NCBI GenBank assembly: GCA_012032575.1
Contig: JAAUSP010000005.1
Location: forward strand, 1 to 41,369
Length of the DNA: 41,369 nucleotides
Origin: Anaerolineales bacterium
GTDB lineage: Bacteria; Chloroflexota; Anaerolineae; 4572-78; J111
Direction: 5' to 3'
In this document: piece after piece, positions 9,575 through 19,479 of the stretch
Numbering within the stretch: the stretch's first letter is position 1
How the letters are laid out: the number at the start of each line of letters is the position of its first letter
Translations under genes and position numbers: made by a program
The notes under the pieces: generated by a model
The model's database searches: none
What the model was told of the DNA's origin: nothing
Seen by the model: the letters and a program-made list of their open reading frames with translations, nothing else

Positions 9575-11001
9575 TTAAGCCTGGCTCAATTTCATCGGGC
9601 GAGTTTCGGTGCGTTCAACGGGGCCTCTGGGCAGCCAGAGGGTGAAGACAGAGCCTTTGCCTACTTCGCTGGTGACGGTAATCTGGCCGCCGTGCGCCTG
9701 GGCAATCCACTGGGCAATGGATAAACCCAGGCCGGTTCCTTTCTGGTTATTGTCTTCGGCCCGGTAGAAACGTTCAAAGATATGGGGCAGCGCGGTGGGG
9801 GCAATCCCCCGGCCCGTATCGGCGACGGTGATGCGAACCCACTCCGGTTCACGAAACAGGGACAGGGTGACGTATCCGCCGGGGGGGGTATGCTTGAGGG
9901 CATTCGTCACCAGATTGAGCAATAACTGCTTGAGCCGGTCGGCATCACCCTGAATTACGGCCTGGTCCTCGTGACCCAGTTGGATATTCACCTCATTGGC
10001 CGTAACCCGCGCCTGGCGATAGACATCAAGGATAATGGTATCGAGTTCGACTGGCTGCATCCGCAGGCTCAAACCGGCGTCGGCCTGAGAGAGTAATAAC
10101 AAATCGGCGACGATGCGTGACATCCGATCGAGTTCGCCATCCATAATCGAGAGCGCTTCATTTAACTCGCCAGGATCATTGGCCGCGCCCCGGCGCAGTA
10201 AATCTACGTTGCCGCGTATGACCGTTAGTGGCGTGCGCAGTTCGTGGGAGACATCGGCGCTGAGACGGACCTGGGCCTGAAAAAGTTATCCAGGCGTTCC
10301 AGCATGTCGTTGATGGTGACAATCAAACGGTCAATTTCGTCATTGGTGCTTGAAATAGGCAGGCGCTGTTTCAAATCCTGGGCGCTGACAATTTGCATCG
10401 CGGCCTGGTTGATCCTCTCAATAGGGCGAAGGGTGGTCCAGGCCAGAAAGGCCCCCACCAAGCCGGCCAAAATTAACCCCGCCAGCGTGCCGCCGATCAG
10501 AAAAAAGAAGACCTGCTGAAGCGTGTCCTCCACTTCCTTAAGCGATTGGCCCACCTGAATCGCGCCGACCACCCGCGGACCCAGCCGGATGGGGGCGCTG
10601 TAGATTCTGATCGGGGTTTTATCAATGGTAACGGTTTTAAAGAGGGATTGGCCGTCGCGGTTGGCCTGTAAAAGCTCTTCGTCCAGGGGAAAGCGTTGTT
10701 TGCCCAGGTTGTCGGTGGCTGTCACCAGGGCACCATCGGCCTGGATCACTTGAATAAAAATGGCCGGTGAGGAAAAAACATTCAGCTCAGGGACTTCAAT
10801 CCCGACGAAATTGCCGCTTTGGCGGATAACCGCCTGGCCAATAATTCCTGCGCCCACCTGTTGCGCGCGATCCTGTAAGTTGCTGTTTACCTGCTCGTGC
10901 AGCGAGAATTTGAGCACCCAGTAGAGCAAAATACTGAACGTGACCAGAATTGCTCCCAGCAGAAAGGTATACCACAGCGTGAGACGAATTCGAATAGGCA
11001 T
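9575..11001 (-). CDS. sensor histidine kinase (frameshifted)
   Basis: A membrane sensor kinase of about 475 residues, partner of the OmpR-type regulator upstream. The part 10225-11001 holds TM1 (about 8-28), an extracytoplasmic sensor of about 140 residues, TM2 (about 167-192) and a HAMP linker. The part 9575-10280 holds the H-box (SADVSHELRTPL), then the ATPase boxes: N (LVTNALKHTP), G1 (DTGRGIAP), F (FERFYR) and G2 (GTGLGLSI). The frames separate at an A5 run on the + strand, 10280-10284. One more base there gives the unbroken text LDNFFQAQVRLSADVSHELR, so a homopolymer sequencing deletion is the simplest reading. It should autophosphorylate on the H-box His and pass phosphate to the regulator. 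The signal is unknown. Confidence 0.88.
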
Positions 11002-11030
11002 GGAAAATTAAGGTAACTGCTCATCCTGCA

Positions 11031-11198
11031 TGTCATTTCGAGGCCGGAGGCCGAGAAATCCATCTCGATTAGGAACGAAAAGGATATGGGTTGGATAAAA
11101 CTGATCTCTGACCTGCCAATCCTTCAACACGCTTCGCCAGGACAAGGTTTTGGATAACTGTAAGGTTATGGGGATTTCTCCCTTCGGTCGAAATGACA
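11031..11198. repeat. 168-bp interspersed element with inverted ends
   Basis: The ends TGTCATTTCGA (11031-11041) and TCGAAATGACA (11188-11198) are perfectly inverted, and an inner pair GAGAAATCC / GGATTTCTC is also inverted. It separates the kinase from its regulator gene. A related core (CATTTCGACCC...GAGAAATC) occurs at 39989-40070. The small open frame across it is a by-product of the repeat. Confidence 0.75.
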
Positions 11199-11235
11199 CT
11201 ACTTGCGCCTCGTGGATGCAAACAGTTACAATCGT

Positions 11236-11916
11236 TCAGCTTTCTCGCAGCGCATAACCGACCCCGCGAATGGTGTGCAGCAGGCGTGTTTCGCCCTCGG
11301 CCTCTAATTTTGAGCGCAGGTAGCGAATATAAACTTCAATAATGTTCGACTCGCCGCCAAAATCATAGCCCCAGATACGATCATAAATCTGGTCGCGAGT
11401 GAGCACTTGATTGGGATGGCGCATAAAGAGTTCCAGCAAATCATACTCTTTGGCCGTCAGCTCCACATGGCGCTGGCCGCGATGGGCCATGCGGGTGGTG
11501 GGGCTGAGGGTTAAATCGGCAAAGGTGAGCGGGGCGTCGGACTCGATGGGAGCGCGGCGTCGGCGCAGCGCTCGAACCCGGGCTAACAATTCTTCAAAGG
11601 CAAAGGGTTTGACCATATAATCGTCGGCCCCGGCTTCCAGCCCGGCCACTTTGTCGGGAATGGCGTCTTTGGCCGTGAGCATGAGAATTGGTACTTGCAG
11701 TTCGCCCTCACGAATGCGCCGGCAGACGTTCAAGCCGTCAATACCGGGCAGCATGACATCCAAAATAACGAGATCGGGTAGTTCGCCGAAGGCTAATTCC
11801 AGCCCGGTTTCACCATCGGTGGCCTGAATGACATTGTATCCTTCGCGCCGCAATCCCCGGCTGATGAAACCGGCAATTTGCGGCTCGTCTTCAACCAATA
11901 AGATTTTGTCGTTCAT
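11236..11916 (-). CDS. OmpR/PhoB-family response regulator
   Basis: A 226-residue two-domain transcription regulator. The receiver (about 3-118) shows E9/D10, the phospho-acceptor D53 ([10 protein letters not shown]), T81 (MLTAKD) and K103 (VKPF). The C-terminal winged helix (about 128-224) has the typical [22 protein letters not shown], then [14 protein letters not shown] and the wing end TIRGVGYAL. It is transcribed ahead of the kinase, separated by a repeat element, and has a good sigma-70 promoter 47 bp upstream. The target regulon cannot be told. Confidence 0.95.
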   Translation of the reverse strand: MNDKILLVEDEPQIAGFISRGLRREGYNVIQATDGETGLELAFGELPDLVILDVMLPGIDGLNVCRRIREGELQVPILMLTAKDAIPDKVAGLEAGADDYMVKPFAFEELLARVRALRRRRAPIESDAPLTFADLTLSPTTRMAHRGQRHVELTAKEYDLLELFMRHPNQVLTRDQIYDRIWGYDFGGESNIIEVYIRYLRSKLEAEGETRLLHTIRGVGYALRES

Positions 11917-11962
11917 GGAGGCTATCTTTTCTATTCTTTAAGAGAGTTGGTTTGTACATAAC

Positions 11963-11991
11963 ATTATACCAGAGGTTGACCGGGAGTTCAA
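11963..11991 (-). promoter_or_regulatory. sigma-70 promoter of the two-component operon
   Basis: On the minus strand TTGAAC (11986-11991) and a perfect TATAAT (11963-11968) are spaced by exactly 17 bp, giving a start of transcription near 11956 and a leader of about 40 nt before the regulator ATG. Confidence 0.75.
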
Positions 11992-12002
11992 CGAGTCTTA
12001 AG

Positions 12003-12046
12003 GGAGATTGGAGATAGGAGCTTCAAGTTCACAATCTCCAATCTCC
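12003..12046. repeat. inverted heptamer repeat (GAGATTG)
   Basis: GGAGATTGGAGAT (12003-12015) and ATCTCCAATCTCC (12034-12046) are perfect 13-bp inverted arms built of 7-bp units. It lies between recF and the regulator promoter. It could fold at the end of the recF transcript, but no T-run follows. Confidence 0.7.
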
Positions 12047-12060
12047 TTGATCGTTAATTC

Positions 12061-13290
12061 TTAAGCTCCTTCAGCTTCTGCCTCAGGCTTCATCTCCTCT
12101 AACTGCCCCATCATCACCGTAAAGCGTTTGCACCGGCGGCGAAAGGCTTCATCGTAGTCGCTCCAATCGGTGGTGGTTAGAAGGGCCTGGCCGGCCTGAT
12201 CCACGATATTGATGATGTGTTGGCGGCGCTCGGCGTCGAGTTCGCTCATCACATCATCGAGCAGGAGCACCGGGGTTTCGCCGGTGCTTTGCTGCATCAG
12301 GGCTACTTCGGCCAGCTTGGTGCTCAGGGCGGCAGTGCGCTGTTGGCCGCGAGAGCCGTAAAGGGTCATATCAATGCCGTCTACCAGAAAGTGCAGATCG
12401 TCGCGGTGTGGGCCGACCAGGGTTACGCCGCGCTGAATGTCTTCGCGCCGGGATTGCTGCAAATAGGCCAGAAACGTCTGGCGGACTTCTTTCACCGGCG
12501 GAGCGACGGTGCTGTAGGGGGCCAAATCTTCCATAAGCAGAGGCAACTGGTAATCCGGTTTGGGACGCTGGTACAGATCAAAACTGGGGGCATAGTACAG
12601 GCGCAGCCCTTCTTTGCCGCCGCTGACCTCGCGGTGGCGCTGCCGGGCCACCGCGTCCAACTCCAGCACCGCGTTGTGGCGCTGTGTGACCAGGGTTGCG
12701 CCATCGTGGGCTATTTGTTCGTCCCAGTAGAGAAGCTGATCGGCATTACCGTTGCGTTCGGCCAGGTTTTTGAGCAGGGCGTTGCGATTGGTCAAGACTT
12801 TGTTGTAACGGGTGAGGGCCTGGCAGTAATCCGGGTTGATCTGGCAGAGGGTGGTATCGAGATAGCGCCGCCGGATGGCCGGCGCGCCCGTAACCAGTTC
12901 GATATCTTCGGGCAGGAACATCACGGTTGTCAGTTTGCCGATGATGTCCAGAGCGCGTTTTTTGCTGCCGTTCAGCCGAATATCCTTGTGGAAGCCGTCG
13001 TTTTCACGCACCAGGGTAATGGTCAGCCGAAAACTTTCCAGCTTGGTTTTGACGGTGGCTTCGACGCGGGCAAAAGGCAACGGCTCCTGTTTGAGGGTCA
13101 GCCAGTTGATAAGTTGCTGGTCGCTGCGGGCATGGACACTGCGGGTGGTGGAAAGAAAATTGATAGCTTCCAGCAGGCTGGTTTTGCCATTGGCATTATC
13201 ACCCCGCAGCAAAATGGGGCCGGATGGCAACTCCACAGCCAGACGGCTGTAATTGCGATAATTGGTTAGAGACAGATGGCTAATGTGCAT
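12061..13290 (-). CDS. recF: DNA replication and repair protein RecF
   Basis: An SMC-like ATPase of 409 residues that helps load RecA at gapped DNA. Walker A is GDNANGKTSLL (30-40); the ABC-type signature region is YGSRGQQRTAAL (about 311-322); Walker B is VLLLDDVMSELD (about 341-352). The N-terminus, MHISHLSLTNYRNY, is typical for RecF. A short acidic C-terminal tail (EAEAEGA) is extra. No dnaA or dnaN neighbours are seen, so it is not in the classical origin cluster. The start is the first ATG; the Shine-Dalgarno is weak. Confidence 0.95.
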   Translation of the reverse strand: MHISHLSLTNYRNYSRLAVELPSGPILLRGDNANGKTSLLEAINFLSTTRSVHARSDQQLINWLTLKQEPLPFARVEATVKTKLESFRLTITLVRENDGFHKDIRLNGSKKRALDIIGKLTTVMFLPEDIELVTGAPAIRRRYLDTTLCQINPDYCQALTRYNKVLTNRNALLKNLAERNGNADQLLYWDEQIAHDGATLVTQRHNAVLELDAVARQRHREVSGGKEGLRLYYAPSFDLYQRPKPDYQLPLLMEDLAPYSTVAPPVKEVRQTFLAYLQQSRREDIQRGVTLVGPHRDDLHFLVDGIDMTLYGSRGQQRTAALSTKLAEVALMQQSTGETPVLLLDDVMSELDAERRQHIINIVDQAGQALLTTTDWSDYDEAFRRRCKRFTVMMGQLEEMKPEAEAEGA

Positions 13291-13316
13291 GCTTGAATAT
13301 GGCCTGAAACATAAAA

Positions 13317-13344
13317 CGTGAAACGCAAAATTTTACGTTTCACG
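13317..13344. repeat. palindrome upstream of recF
   Basis: CGTGAAACG (13317-13325) and CGTTTCACG (13336-13344) flank AAAATTTT. It lies between the probable recF promoter and the gene, so it would be in the leader; either an interspersed repeat or an operator. Confidence 0.6.
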
Positions 13345-13355
13345 AACGTGTGAGG

Positions 13356-13364
13356 ATTATAACA
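13356..13364 (-). promoter_or_regulatory. possible extended -10 promoter for recF
   Basis: The minus strand reads TGTTATAAT, an extended -10 element (TGnTATAAT). No convincing -35 box accompanies it. Confidence 0.4.
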
Positions 13365-13379
13365 TAAGAAGAAAGGGGA

Positions 13380-13725
13380 ATAAAAAGCAGCCTCCGGATT
13401 CGGCCAGGGCATGCTTTAAAAGCAGCAGAGCCTTCCACTGCGGAAGGCCCTGTTATTAGATCGGACAAAATATTAGGTTGTGACAAAATTAAAGCGCGGG
13501 TCACTTTATAATAAATTTTATGGGCGGCGGGTTCTACCCTGAACCTCTATGCACGACCCAACCTATTGTGTATTAGTTTGCCCCGTCAGCTTTATTGAGT
13601 TTAGTGTAACAGAAAGTAGTACTTTGGAGTAGTGACAAATGTCATCGGACGGGTTGATAAATGTCACCCATGTACCCCACTGGCCGCTCCGACTTTGATC
13701 ATGGTGACGCTGCCGGTCAGCTTGG
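13380..13725. other. 345-bp region without a supported gene
   Basis: It holds a stem-loop GCCTTCC / GGAAGGC (13430-13448, loop ACTGC) and a 22-bp-spaced pair GACAAATGTCA (13634-13644) and GATAAATGTCA (13656-13666). Repeated TGACAT-type sites at this spacing are typical of transposon ends, so an insertion-sequence relic is possible, but no transposase coding is visible. Confidence 0.45.
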
Positions 13726-13851
13726 CTAACCGCTGGAGTCGTCGGTTGAGTGTTCAATTTCAGTTTTGAGCTGGCTGATCCGCCTTTTAAGGGCCTCCGG
13801 GTAACCGTGCCCGCCGATGAGTTTGATCAGATCAATCGCTATCTTGCTCAT
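13726..13851 (-). CDS. 41-residue protein, translationally coupled
   Basis: A short protein beginning MSKIAIDLIKLIGGHGYPEA and ending in a charged helix-like stretch. Its ATG overlaps the TGA of the 84-residue gene upstream (ATGA at 13851-13848), the usual sign of coupled translation. A longer version from 13944 would run through the other gene in another frame and is less likely. No family recognised. Confidence 0.5.
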   Translation of the reverse strand: MSKIAIDLIKLIGGHGYPEALKRRISQLKTEIEHSTDDSSG

Positions 13852-14102
13852 AGGGCAGATTTCAATTCCGCTTGCCGGGTAGAGAAAAACTGCAAAGCAC
13901 TGGCTCGACTCATCGCGCCTTTGTGCTCCTTGCTCTGATTCCACGCTTCCATATAGGCAACCAAATCAAGCCACAGCCTGAAAGTGGGTTTGTCGCTCGC
14001 CAATAGCATGGTTTGGTCGTAGACTTGCTGGGCCTGCGGCTCTGTTTCGGCTGAAACATAGTCAAAAGCCAATTCAATCAACCTGAATTCATTTTCTCGC
14101 AT
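13848..14102 (-). CDS. 84-residue hypothetical protein
   Basis: A small helical-looking acidic protein (MRENEFRLIELAFDYVSAET...). A GGGAG sequence about 10 nt before the ATG can serve as ribosome site. It lies 118 nt behind the pentapeptide-repeat gene in the same direction and couples to the 41-residue frame below it. The function and family are not recognised. Confidence 0.55.
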   Translation of the reverse strand: MRENEFRLIELAFDYVSAETEPQAQQVYDQTMLLASDKPTFRLWLDLVAYMEAWNQSKEHKGAMSRASALQFFSTRQAELKSAL

Positions 14103-14220
14103 CGGTTCATCGCTCCCAATCTTAGTTTTAACTTCCTCGCTGGATCAGGTTCGCTGCTCTTCCATGCCAGCTTCTAAGCCTGACAAACTTTGCCGAGGGG
14201 TAAGACGGTCTTGAGGGAGA

Positions 14221-14811
14221 TTAATCTTCACGGATCGCTCCGGTTTGGCTGGGATCAAAGTTAGCCGGCCAGGCTGTCGCCTGGTCATACGTTGCGGCTC
14301 TGAGATTTGCTTCCTTCAGGTTTGCTTGATTGAGGTTAGCCCGTTTAAGGTTGGCCTCTCTGAGGTCTACCTGACTAAAGTCTGCCTTACTACAATCTGC
14401 ACTCCGAAGATTGGCCCGGCTTAGGTTGGCCTGGTTGAGGTTTGCGTAAGTGAGGTTCGCCCTGACAAGTTTCGCGCCACTAACATTTGCCTCGCCCAGG
14501 TCAGCCTCACTCAAATTGGCCATGTAGAGGTTCGTTCCGCTCAGATCGGCCCGGCTCAGGTTGGCCTGGCTCAAATTAGCCCCAATCAACTCAGCTCCGC
14601 GAAAGTCCACACCGCCCAGATTGGCCCGGAGGAGGTCGGCCCCACTGAATTTGGCTCGCAGTATTTCGATTTTGTTGAGTTTCGCCCCACCGAGATCCGC
14701 TCGAAGGGCCTCGGCCTCAGCCAGACCTGTACCAAAAAGCTCCGGTGTTTCGCCCTTCACTCGCGCCGTTTCGATGATTTGTAAGACCTGGCCTCGGGTA
14801 AGAGTGGTCAT
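14221..14811 (-). CDS. pentapeptide-repeat protein
   Basis: A 196-residue protein. Residues about 33-180 are tandem A(D/N)Lxx pentapeptides (for example RANLGGVDFRGAELIGANLS), which fold as a right-handed quadrilateral beta-helix. The end YDQATAWPANFDP is the common cap of such proteins. Some family members (Qnr, MfpA) mimic DNA and act on gyrase, but most have unknown roles and nothing here assigns one. An N-terminal helix (LTRGQVLQIIETARVKG) precedes the repeats. The ATG overlaps the CarD stop codon (ATGA, 14811-14808), so the two are made together. Confidence 0.92.
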   Translation of the reverse strand: MTTLTRGQVLQIIETARVKGETPELFGTGLAEAEALRADLGGAKLNKIEILRAKFSGADLLRANLGGVDFRGAELIGANLSQANLSRADLSGTNLYMANLSEADLGEANVSGAKLVRANLTYANLNQANLSRANLRSADCSKADFSQVDLREANLKRANLNQANLKEANLRAATYDQATAWPANFDPSQTGAIRED

Positions 14812-15314
14812 TGCAGCTCGCTGGCGGCTGGCCGGGTTGCCAGCAGCAAAGAGTCAATTTCTCTGCTGGCTTCAGTAGCCGATATACCCGCCGCTGTGGC
14901 CCATTCTTCAGAGAGACTATCTCTGGTTTTCTGCAAAGTAGTCGTGTCGGCCTGGCCTAAGGATTTCTGCCAGCCCGAGGCCGTTAAGTCTCGCATCACC
15001 TCGCACACGCTCTGGAACGAGCCTTGTTTCAAGCGGCTGACCAGTTCCATCTGGCGCTGTTGAGGATTTGGATCCAAAGGAACTGGCGAGCTTTGCAATA
15101 CCTCGCGGTAATGAGCCAACTCACTCATGGGCGTGACCAGCCGCAAACCACTGGTCTCTTGAGCCTCAGCCCGAATCCACATACTCTGCTTGCGTTGAGT
15201 AATCTTGTAATACGGATGCGCCCCTTCATGGTAAAATTGTTTTTCCTCAAGCGCGGCAATATGGCCTATCCCGAAGGCCGGATGAACAACCAGATCACCT
15301 ATTTTGAATTGCAT
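14808..15314 (-). CDS. CarD/CdnL-family RNA polymerase-binding protein
   Basis: A 168-residue protein. Its N-terminal 55-60 residues (FKIGDLVVHPAFGIGHIAALEEKQF, then YYKIT) match the Tudor-like RNA polymerase interaction domain of the CarD/CdnL/TRCF family. The rest is helical with conserved-looking SRLKQGSFQSVCEVMRDL, as in CdnL. Such proteins bind the beta subunit and stabilise open complexes at promoters, often under stress or growth control. A perfect AAGGAGG lies 5 nt before the ATG. It is coupled by ATGA overlap to the pentapeptide-repeat gene, and follows the response regulator by about 125 nt. Confidence 0.88.
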   Translation of the reverse strand: MQFKIGDLVVHPAFGIGHIAALEEKQFYHEGAHPYYKITQRKQSMWIRAEAQETSGLRLVTPMSELAHYREVLQSSPVPLDPNPQQRQMELVSRLKQGSFQSVCEVMRDLTASGWQKSLGQADTTTLQKTRDSLSEEWATAAGISATEASREIDSLLLATRPAASELQ

Positions 15315-15439
15315 AAAATCCTCCTTAAAGTTCGTCTATGTAACTGGCGATAGCTCCGGCTTTGCTGGGGAGTAAACCCACCTCTGCCACGTTCACAAGG
15401 TTTGGCCGGATTCACTTTCAACTCGCGGTCCTCCAGCAT

Positions 15440-15862
15440 TTAGTCAGGCTGGGCCTGGTCAAACCTCGGATGTTGCTTAAGCCGTTCAAACAGTTTTGGA
15501 ATTTGGTCAAACTCCGTTGATTTATCCAAAAAGAAGTCGGCCCCGGCTTGCAAACATTTTTTCCGATACCCGGCAAAGGGATAGTTAGTCAGCATAATGA
15601 CAACAGGTCCTGCTCCATCCTGTTTGATATTTTGTAGAACATCAATGCCGCTGCCGCCGGGCATGCGAATATCTAAAATCACAACATCGGGCTGGAGGTT
15701 CTGAATAGCGCTGACAGCTTCGGCCACATCCTCGGCCTGACCGACCATTTCGACCCCGCTCAATTCGTCGAGCATTATGACCAAATGTTCCCGAACGATG
15801 ATTGAATCATCGGCGATAAAGACTTTAATGGGGTGGTTTGATAGTAAAAGGGTCTTGGACAT
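15440..15862 (-). CDS. receiver-only response regulator
   Basis: A single receiver domain of the NarL/FixJ type without an output domain. With the ATG at 15862 it has 140 residues: acidic D18/D19 (FIADDS), phospho-site D64 (VVILDIRMPGGSG), T92 (MLTNYP) and K114 (FLDKS). An in-frame ATG at 15928 would add 22 residues; neither start has a clear Shine-Dalgarno. Standing alone, it would pass its phosphorylation state to a partner, perhaps the wHTH or CarD-type protein encoded beside it (inference). No kinase is adjacent. Confidence 0.85.
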   Translation of the reverse strand: MSKTLLLSNHPIKVFIADDSIIVREHLVIMLDELSGVEMVGQAEDVAEAVSAIQNLQPDVVILDIRMPGGSGIDVLQNIKQDGAGPVVIMLTNYPFAGYRKKCLQAGADFFLDKSTEFDQIPKLFERLKQHPRFDQAQPD

Positions 15863-15943
15863 ATTTTTAGCATACCCGATCCCGGGTTGGAAAACTAGCA
15901 GTGGAATACTGATATGGGTATGAGGCATTGGCTCACATTATTA

Positions 15944-15968
15944 TCAGTATTTACCTTACAAGGCGAAG
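15944..15968. promoter_or_regulatory. candidate regulator site shared with the GT4 promoter region
   Basis: TCAGTATTTACCTTAC just upstream of the receiver gene resembles TCGGTATTTACCCTAC at 19368-19383; 19 of 25 bases match over the longer stretch. The spacing to a promoter is unknown. Confidence 0.35.
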
Positions 15969-16033
15969 GGGGAAAGCCAAGCCATCGTACATCATACCTT
16001 CCTTAATTTTAGCCAATCAAGGCAATTGAAAAC

Positions 16034-16384
16034 TCAACTTGCCTCGCTCCACTCAAAATGATGCCCGCTTCCGATTTGTGCCAGGAGCCTCTGGCGGGCT
16101 ACAGGGTCCTTGGCTGCTTCAACCAAAGATTGCAGACACGACCCGACTTTCGAGTCATTACATAATCTGTAACGTTTTCCAATGCGCTCTATCAGGCCTA
16201 CCCGGTGTAGGTCGTTGAGAATTTCTTCTACCAGGGTCAGATGCCCCAGATACAATTGATTGGCTAACTGCTGGCTGGTGCCCACCAGTTTTGGATGTTG
16301 GTAGAGGAACAACAGGACGTATAGCTTTTGGACCGAGTCTATATGCCTGGCTCGAATGAAATCGCCGACTATATTATCTATCAT
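16034..16384 (-). CDS. small winged-helix-like protein
   Basis: A 116-residue protein. IDSVQKLYVLLFLYQHP, then SQQLANQLYLG and LVEEILNDLHRVGLIERIGKRYRL read as a helix, helix-turn-helix and wing, like a widespread unannotated winged-helix family that begins with an SVxQLxVLLLL helix. It may bind DNA or protein. It starts 30 nt after groEL and could be transcribed with it. Its closeness to the receiver-only regulator suggests a signalling pair (inference). Confidence 0.65.
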   Translation of the reverse strand: MIDNIVGDFIRARHIDSVQKLYVLLFLYQHPKLVGTSQQLANQLYLGHLTLVEEILNDLHRVGLIERIGKRYRLCNDSKVGSCLQSLVEAAKDPVARQRLLAQIGSGHHFEWSEAS

Positions 16385-16414
16385 TGGATTCCCTCGCCCT
16401 GTGAAGAAGCGGAA

Positions 16415-18096
<1,682 letters not shown>

Positions 18097-18384
18097 TTAC
18101 TGGACGATGGCCAGAACGTCGGTTTCTTTCAGAATGAGATATTTCTTGCTTTCAATTTTGACTTCGGTGCCGGCATACCTGGCGTAGAGGACGGTGTCGC
18201 CCGTACTTACGTCCATAACGATGCGCGAGCCGTCTTCCTTGCGTGCGCCGGGGCCAATGGCTAAAACTTTCCCCCGCACGGGCTTCTCTTTAGCGGTTTC
18301 GGGCAGCACAATGCCGCTGGCGGTTATTTCTTCTGGTTCGATAGGCTCGACGATTAGCCGATCGCCCAAGGGTTTGAGATTCAT
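18097..18384 (-). CDS. groES: co-chaperonin GroES
   Basis: A 95-residue lid of the GroEL cage. It begins [19 protein letters not shown], has the mobile-loop region [17 protein letters not shown], and ends with [19 protein letters not shown] lies 8 nt before the ATG. It is transcribed directly ahead of groEL and behind two tiny basic-protein genes. Confidence 0.97.
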   Translation of the reverse strand: MNLKPLGDRLIVEPIEPEEITASGIVLPETAKEKPVRGKVLAIGPGARKEDGSRIVMDVSTGDTVLYARYAGTEVKIESKKYLILKETDVLAIVQ

Positions 18385-18426
18385 TCGATATTACCTCTTT
18401 AATGAAATTTATTTGAGTAGGACTGA

Positions 18427-18552
18427 TTATGGATTGAGCAGGCCAGGGTTCTCTTTTTTGTCCTTTTTGTCTCGCTTCGCCTGCTTTTTTTCCTTCATGG
18501 TTTTGGCCGGCTTTTTCTTGTCTGTCTTTTTACTGTTTTGACTCTTACTCAT
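18427..18552 (-). CDS. 41-residue lysine-rich protein
   Basis: A very basic small protein, starting MSKSQNSKKTDKKKPAKTMK and ending ENPGLLNP, with about 40 percent lysine. A perfect AAGGAG stands 8 nt before the ATG, good evidence that it is translated. It could bind nucleic acid or polyanions; similar lysine-rich mini-proteins are common but uncharacterised. It lies 42 nt before groES in the same direction. Confidence 0.65.
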   Translation of the reverse strand: MSKSQNSKKTDKKKPAKTMKEKKQAKRDKKDKKENPGLLNP

Positions 18553-18611
18553 GCTTTTTGCTCCTTGAAAAAAAGAATTTTAGGATTTACCCCACCAAAT
18601 CACTGGTACAC

Positions 18612-18731
18612 TCACTGGGTGCGACGCACGGGGACGCCGGTCTTACGGGCCTCTTGTTTCAACCGCCGGATGTGGGCACGCCCCCCCTTGGACAATCGTT
18701 TTCGTTTAGGCTTATTTGTCTTGTCTTCCAT
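18612..18731 (-). CDS. 39-residue arginine/lysine-rich protein
   Basis: A tiny basic protein, MEDKTNKPKRKRLSKGGRAH followed by a helix IRRLKQEARKTGVPVRR. AAGGAG stands 7 nt before the ATG. The second half resembles a short nucleic-acid-binding helix, but no family is recognised. It lies between the membrane-protein gene (41 nt) and the lysine-rich gene (59 nt). Confidence 0.65.
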   Translation of the reverse strand: MEDKTNKPKRKRLSKGGRAHIRRLKQEARKTGVPVRRTQ

Positions 18732-18772
18732 ATATTGACTCCTTACATCCTGTTATCTCTCAAAGAAATTGT

Positions 18773-19228
18773 TTACTGGCTGACCAGCAATTTGGCACAG
18801 GCCTCAGCCACCTGGCTATCGGGTTTCGCCTCACCGGACATAGTCGCCCAGCCCTGTTTTTCAATATAAGTCCGCCTTTGCCAGGTGCTTATGTCTTTCA
18901 ATTCTACAAGCTTCTGTGCTTTCTCCGGGTCCTGATTAAATTGGCTGACACAGATGGGGGCCAGGCGCTGAACTACCGCCGCTTGAGCCATAGCTTTAGC
19001 TGTGCCGCCCGTAACCCAGCCGCCCCAATTAAAGCCAACAATCATCGTCAAAACAATAGAGGCTACTGCAAACCAGAAGACAACCTTTTTTGTCGCCCGA
19101 GCTTGATCCCATCGTTGTCCAAGACTTACTGTTTTCTTAGCCTGTTCCATAGGTTTCTTCCCATCCTGAACTTCAGCCTGTACATTTTTTCCAACGTCAC
19201 TTAACCTGTTTACCTTATCCTGTTGCAT
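18773..19228 (-). CDS. one-TM membrane protein of a conserved unknown family
   Basis: A 151-residue protein. A basic cytoplasmic N-terminus (about 1-47) is followed by one membrane segment (about 48-66, VVFWFAVASIVLTMIVGF) and by the motif WGGWVTGGTAKAMA. The outer part holds two or three cysteines (APICVSQF, AEACAKLL) and the pattern DISTWQRRTYIEKQGWATMSG. The same WGGWVTGG plan occurs in small unknown proteins of many bacteria. GAGGA lies 7 nt before the ATG. It is the first gene of the leftward block and diverges from the glycosyltransferase operon. Confidence 0.75.
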   Translation of the reverse strand: MQQDKVNRLSDVGKNVQAEVQDGKKPMEQAKKTVSLGQRWDQARATKKVVFWFAVASIVLTMIVGFNWGGWVTGGTAKAMAQAAVVQRLAPICVSQFNQDPEKAQKLVELKDISTWQRRTYIEKQGWATMSGEAKPDSQVAEACAKLLVSQ

Positions 19229-19364
19229 AATTTATTCCTCTACCATAGAGTATGATAGTTCATAAGTTTGAACCATTTTTAAGCCACTTTATAGTGTAAA
19301 CGATCCGGCATCTGAAAACCATCGGTAGAACCCTGATTTTGGGGTAGGGGTTAGGCTTATGGGC

Positions 19365-19435
19365 CTGTCGGTATTTACCCTACGCGGGGAAATTTGAGAG
19401 GGTGAGCGGGCCATCTGTAAGGCAAATACCGACAG
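19365..19435. promoter_or_regulatory. 12-bp inverted repeat in the divergent control region
   Basis: CTGTCGGTATTT (19365-19376) is perfectly inverted at 19424-19435 (AAATACCGACAG) with 47 bases between. The arms share TCGGTATTT with the site at 15944-15968. It lies in the 251-bp gap between the membrane-protein gene and the glycosyltransferase, a place suited to an operator for both. No clear -10/-35 pair was recognised in this gap. Confidence 0.5.
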
Positions 19436-19479
19436 CCTGATAGGAAATTACCTGATTGATGGGGTCGGGGTAAACGGGT

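Noticed and set aside
11008..11199. 63-codon frame between kinase and regulator
   Set aside because: It reads straight through an inverted-repeat element; such frames appear wherever the repeat does.
12217..13269. 350-codon open frame opposite recF
   Set aside because: It is antisense to a clear RecF with all ATPase motifs; its product has no recognisable domain and arises from GC-rich codon use.
13563..13757. 64-codon frame in the recF upstream region
   Set aside because: No ribosome site, no family, and it crosses the direct repeats; more likely noncoding.
18385..18426. CIRCE heat-shock operator before groES
   Set aside because: No TTAGCACTC-N9-GAGTGCTAA or near match was found between groES and the gene before it.
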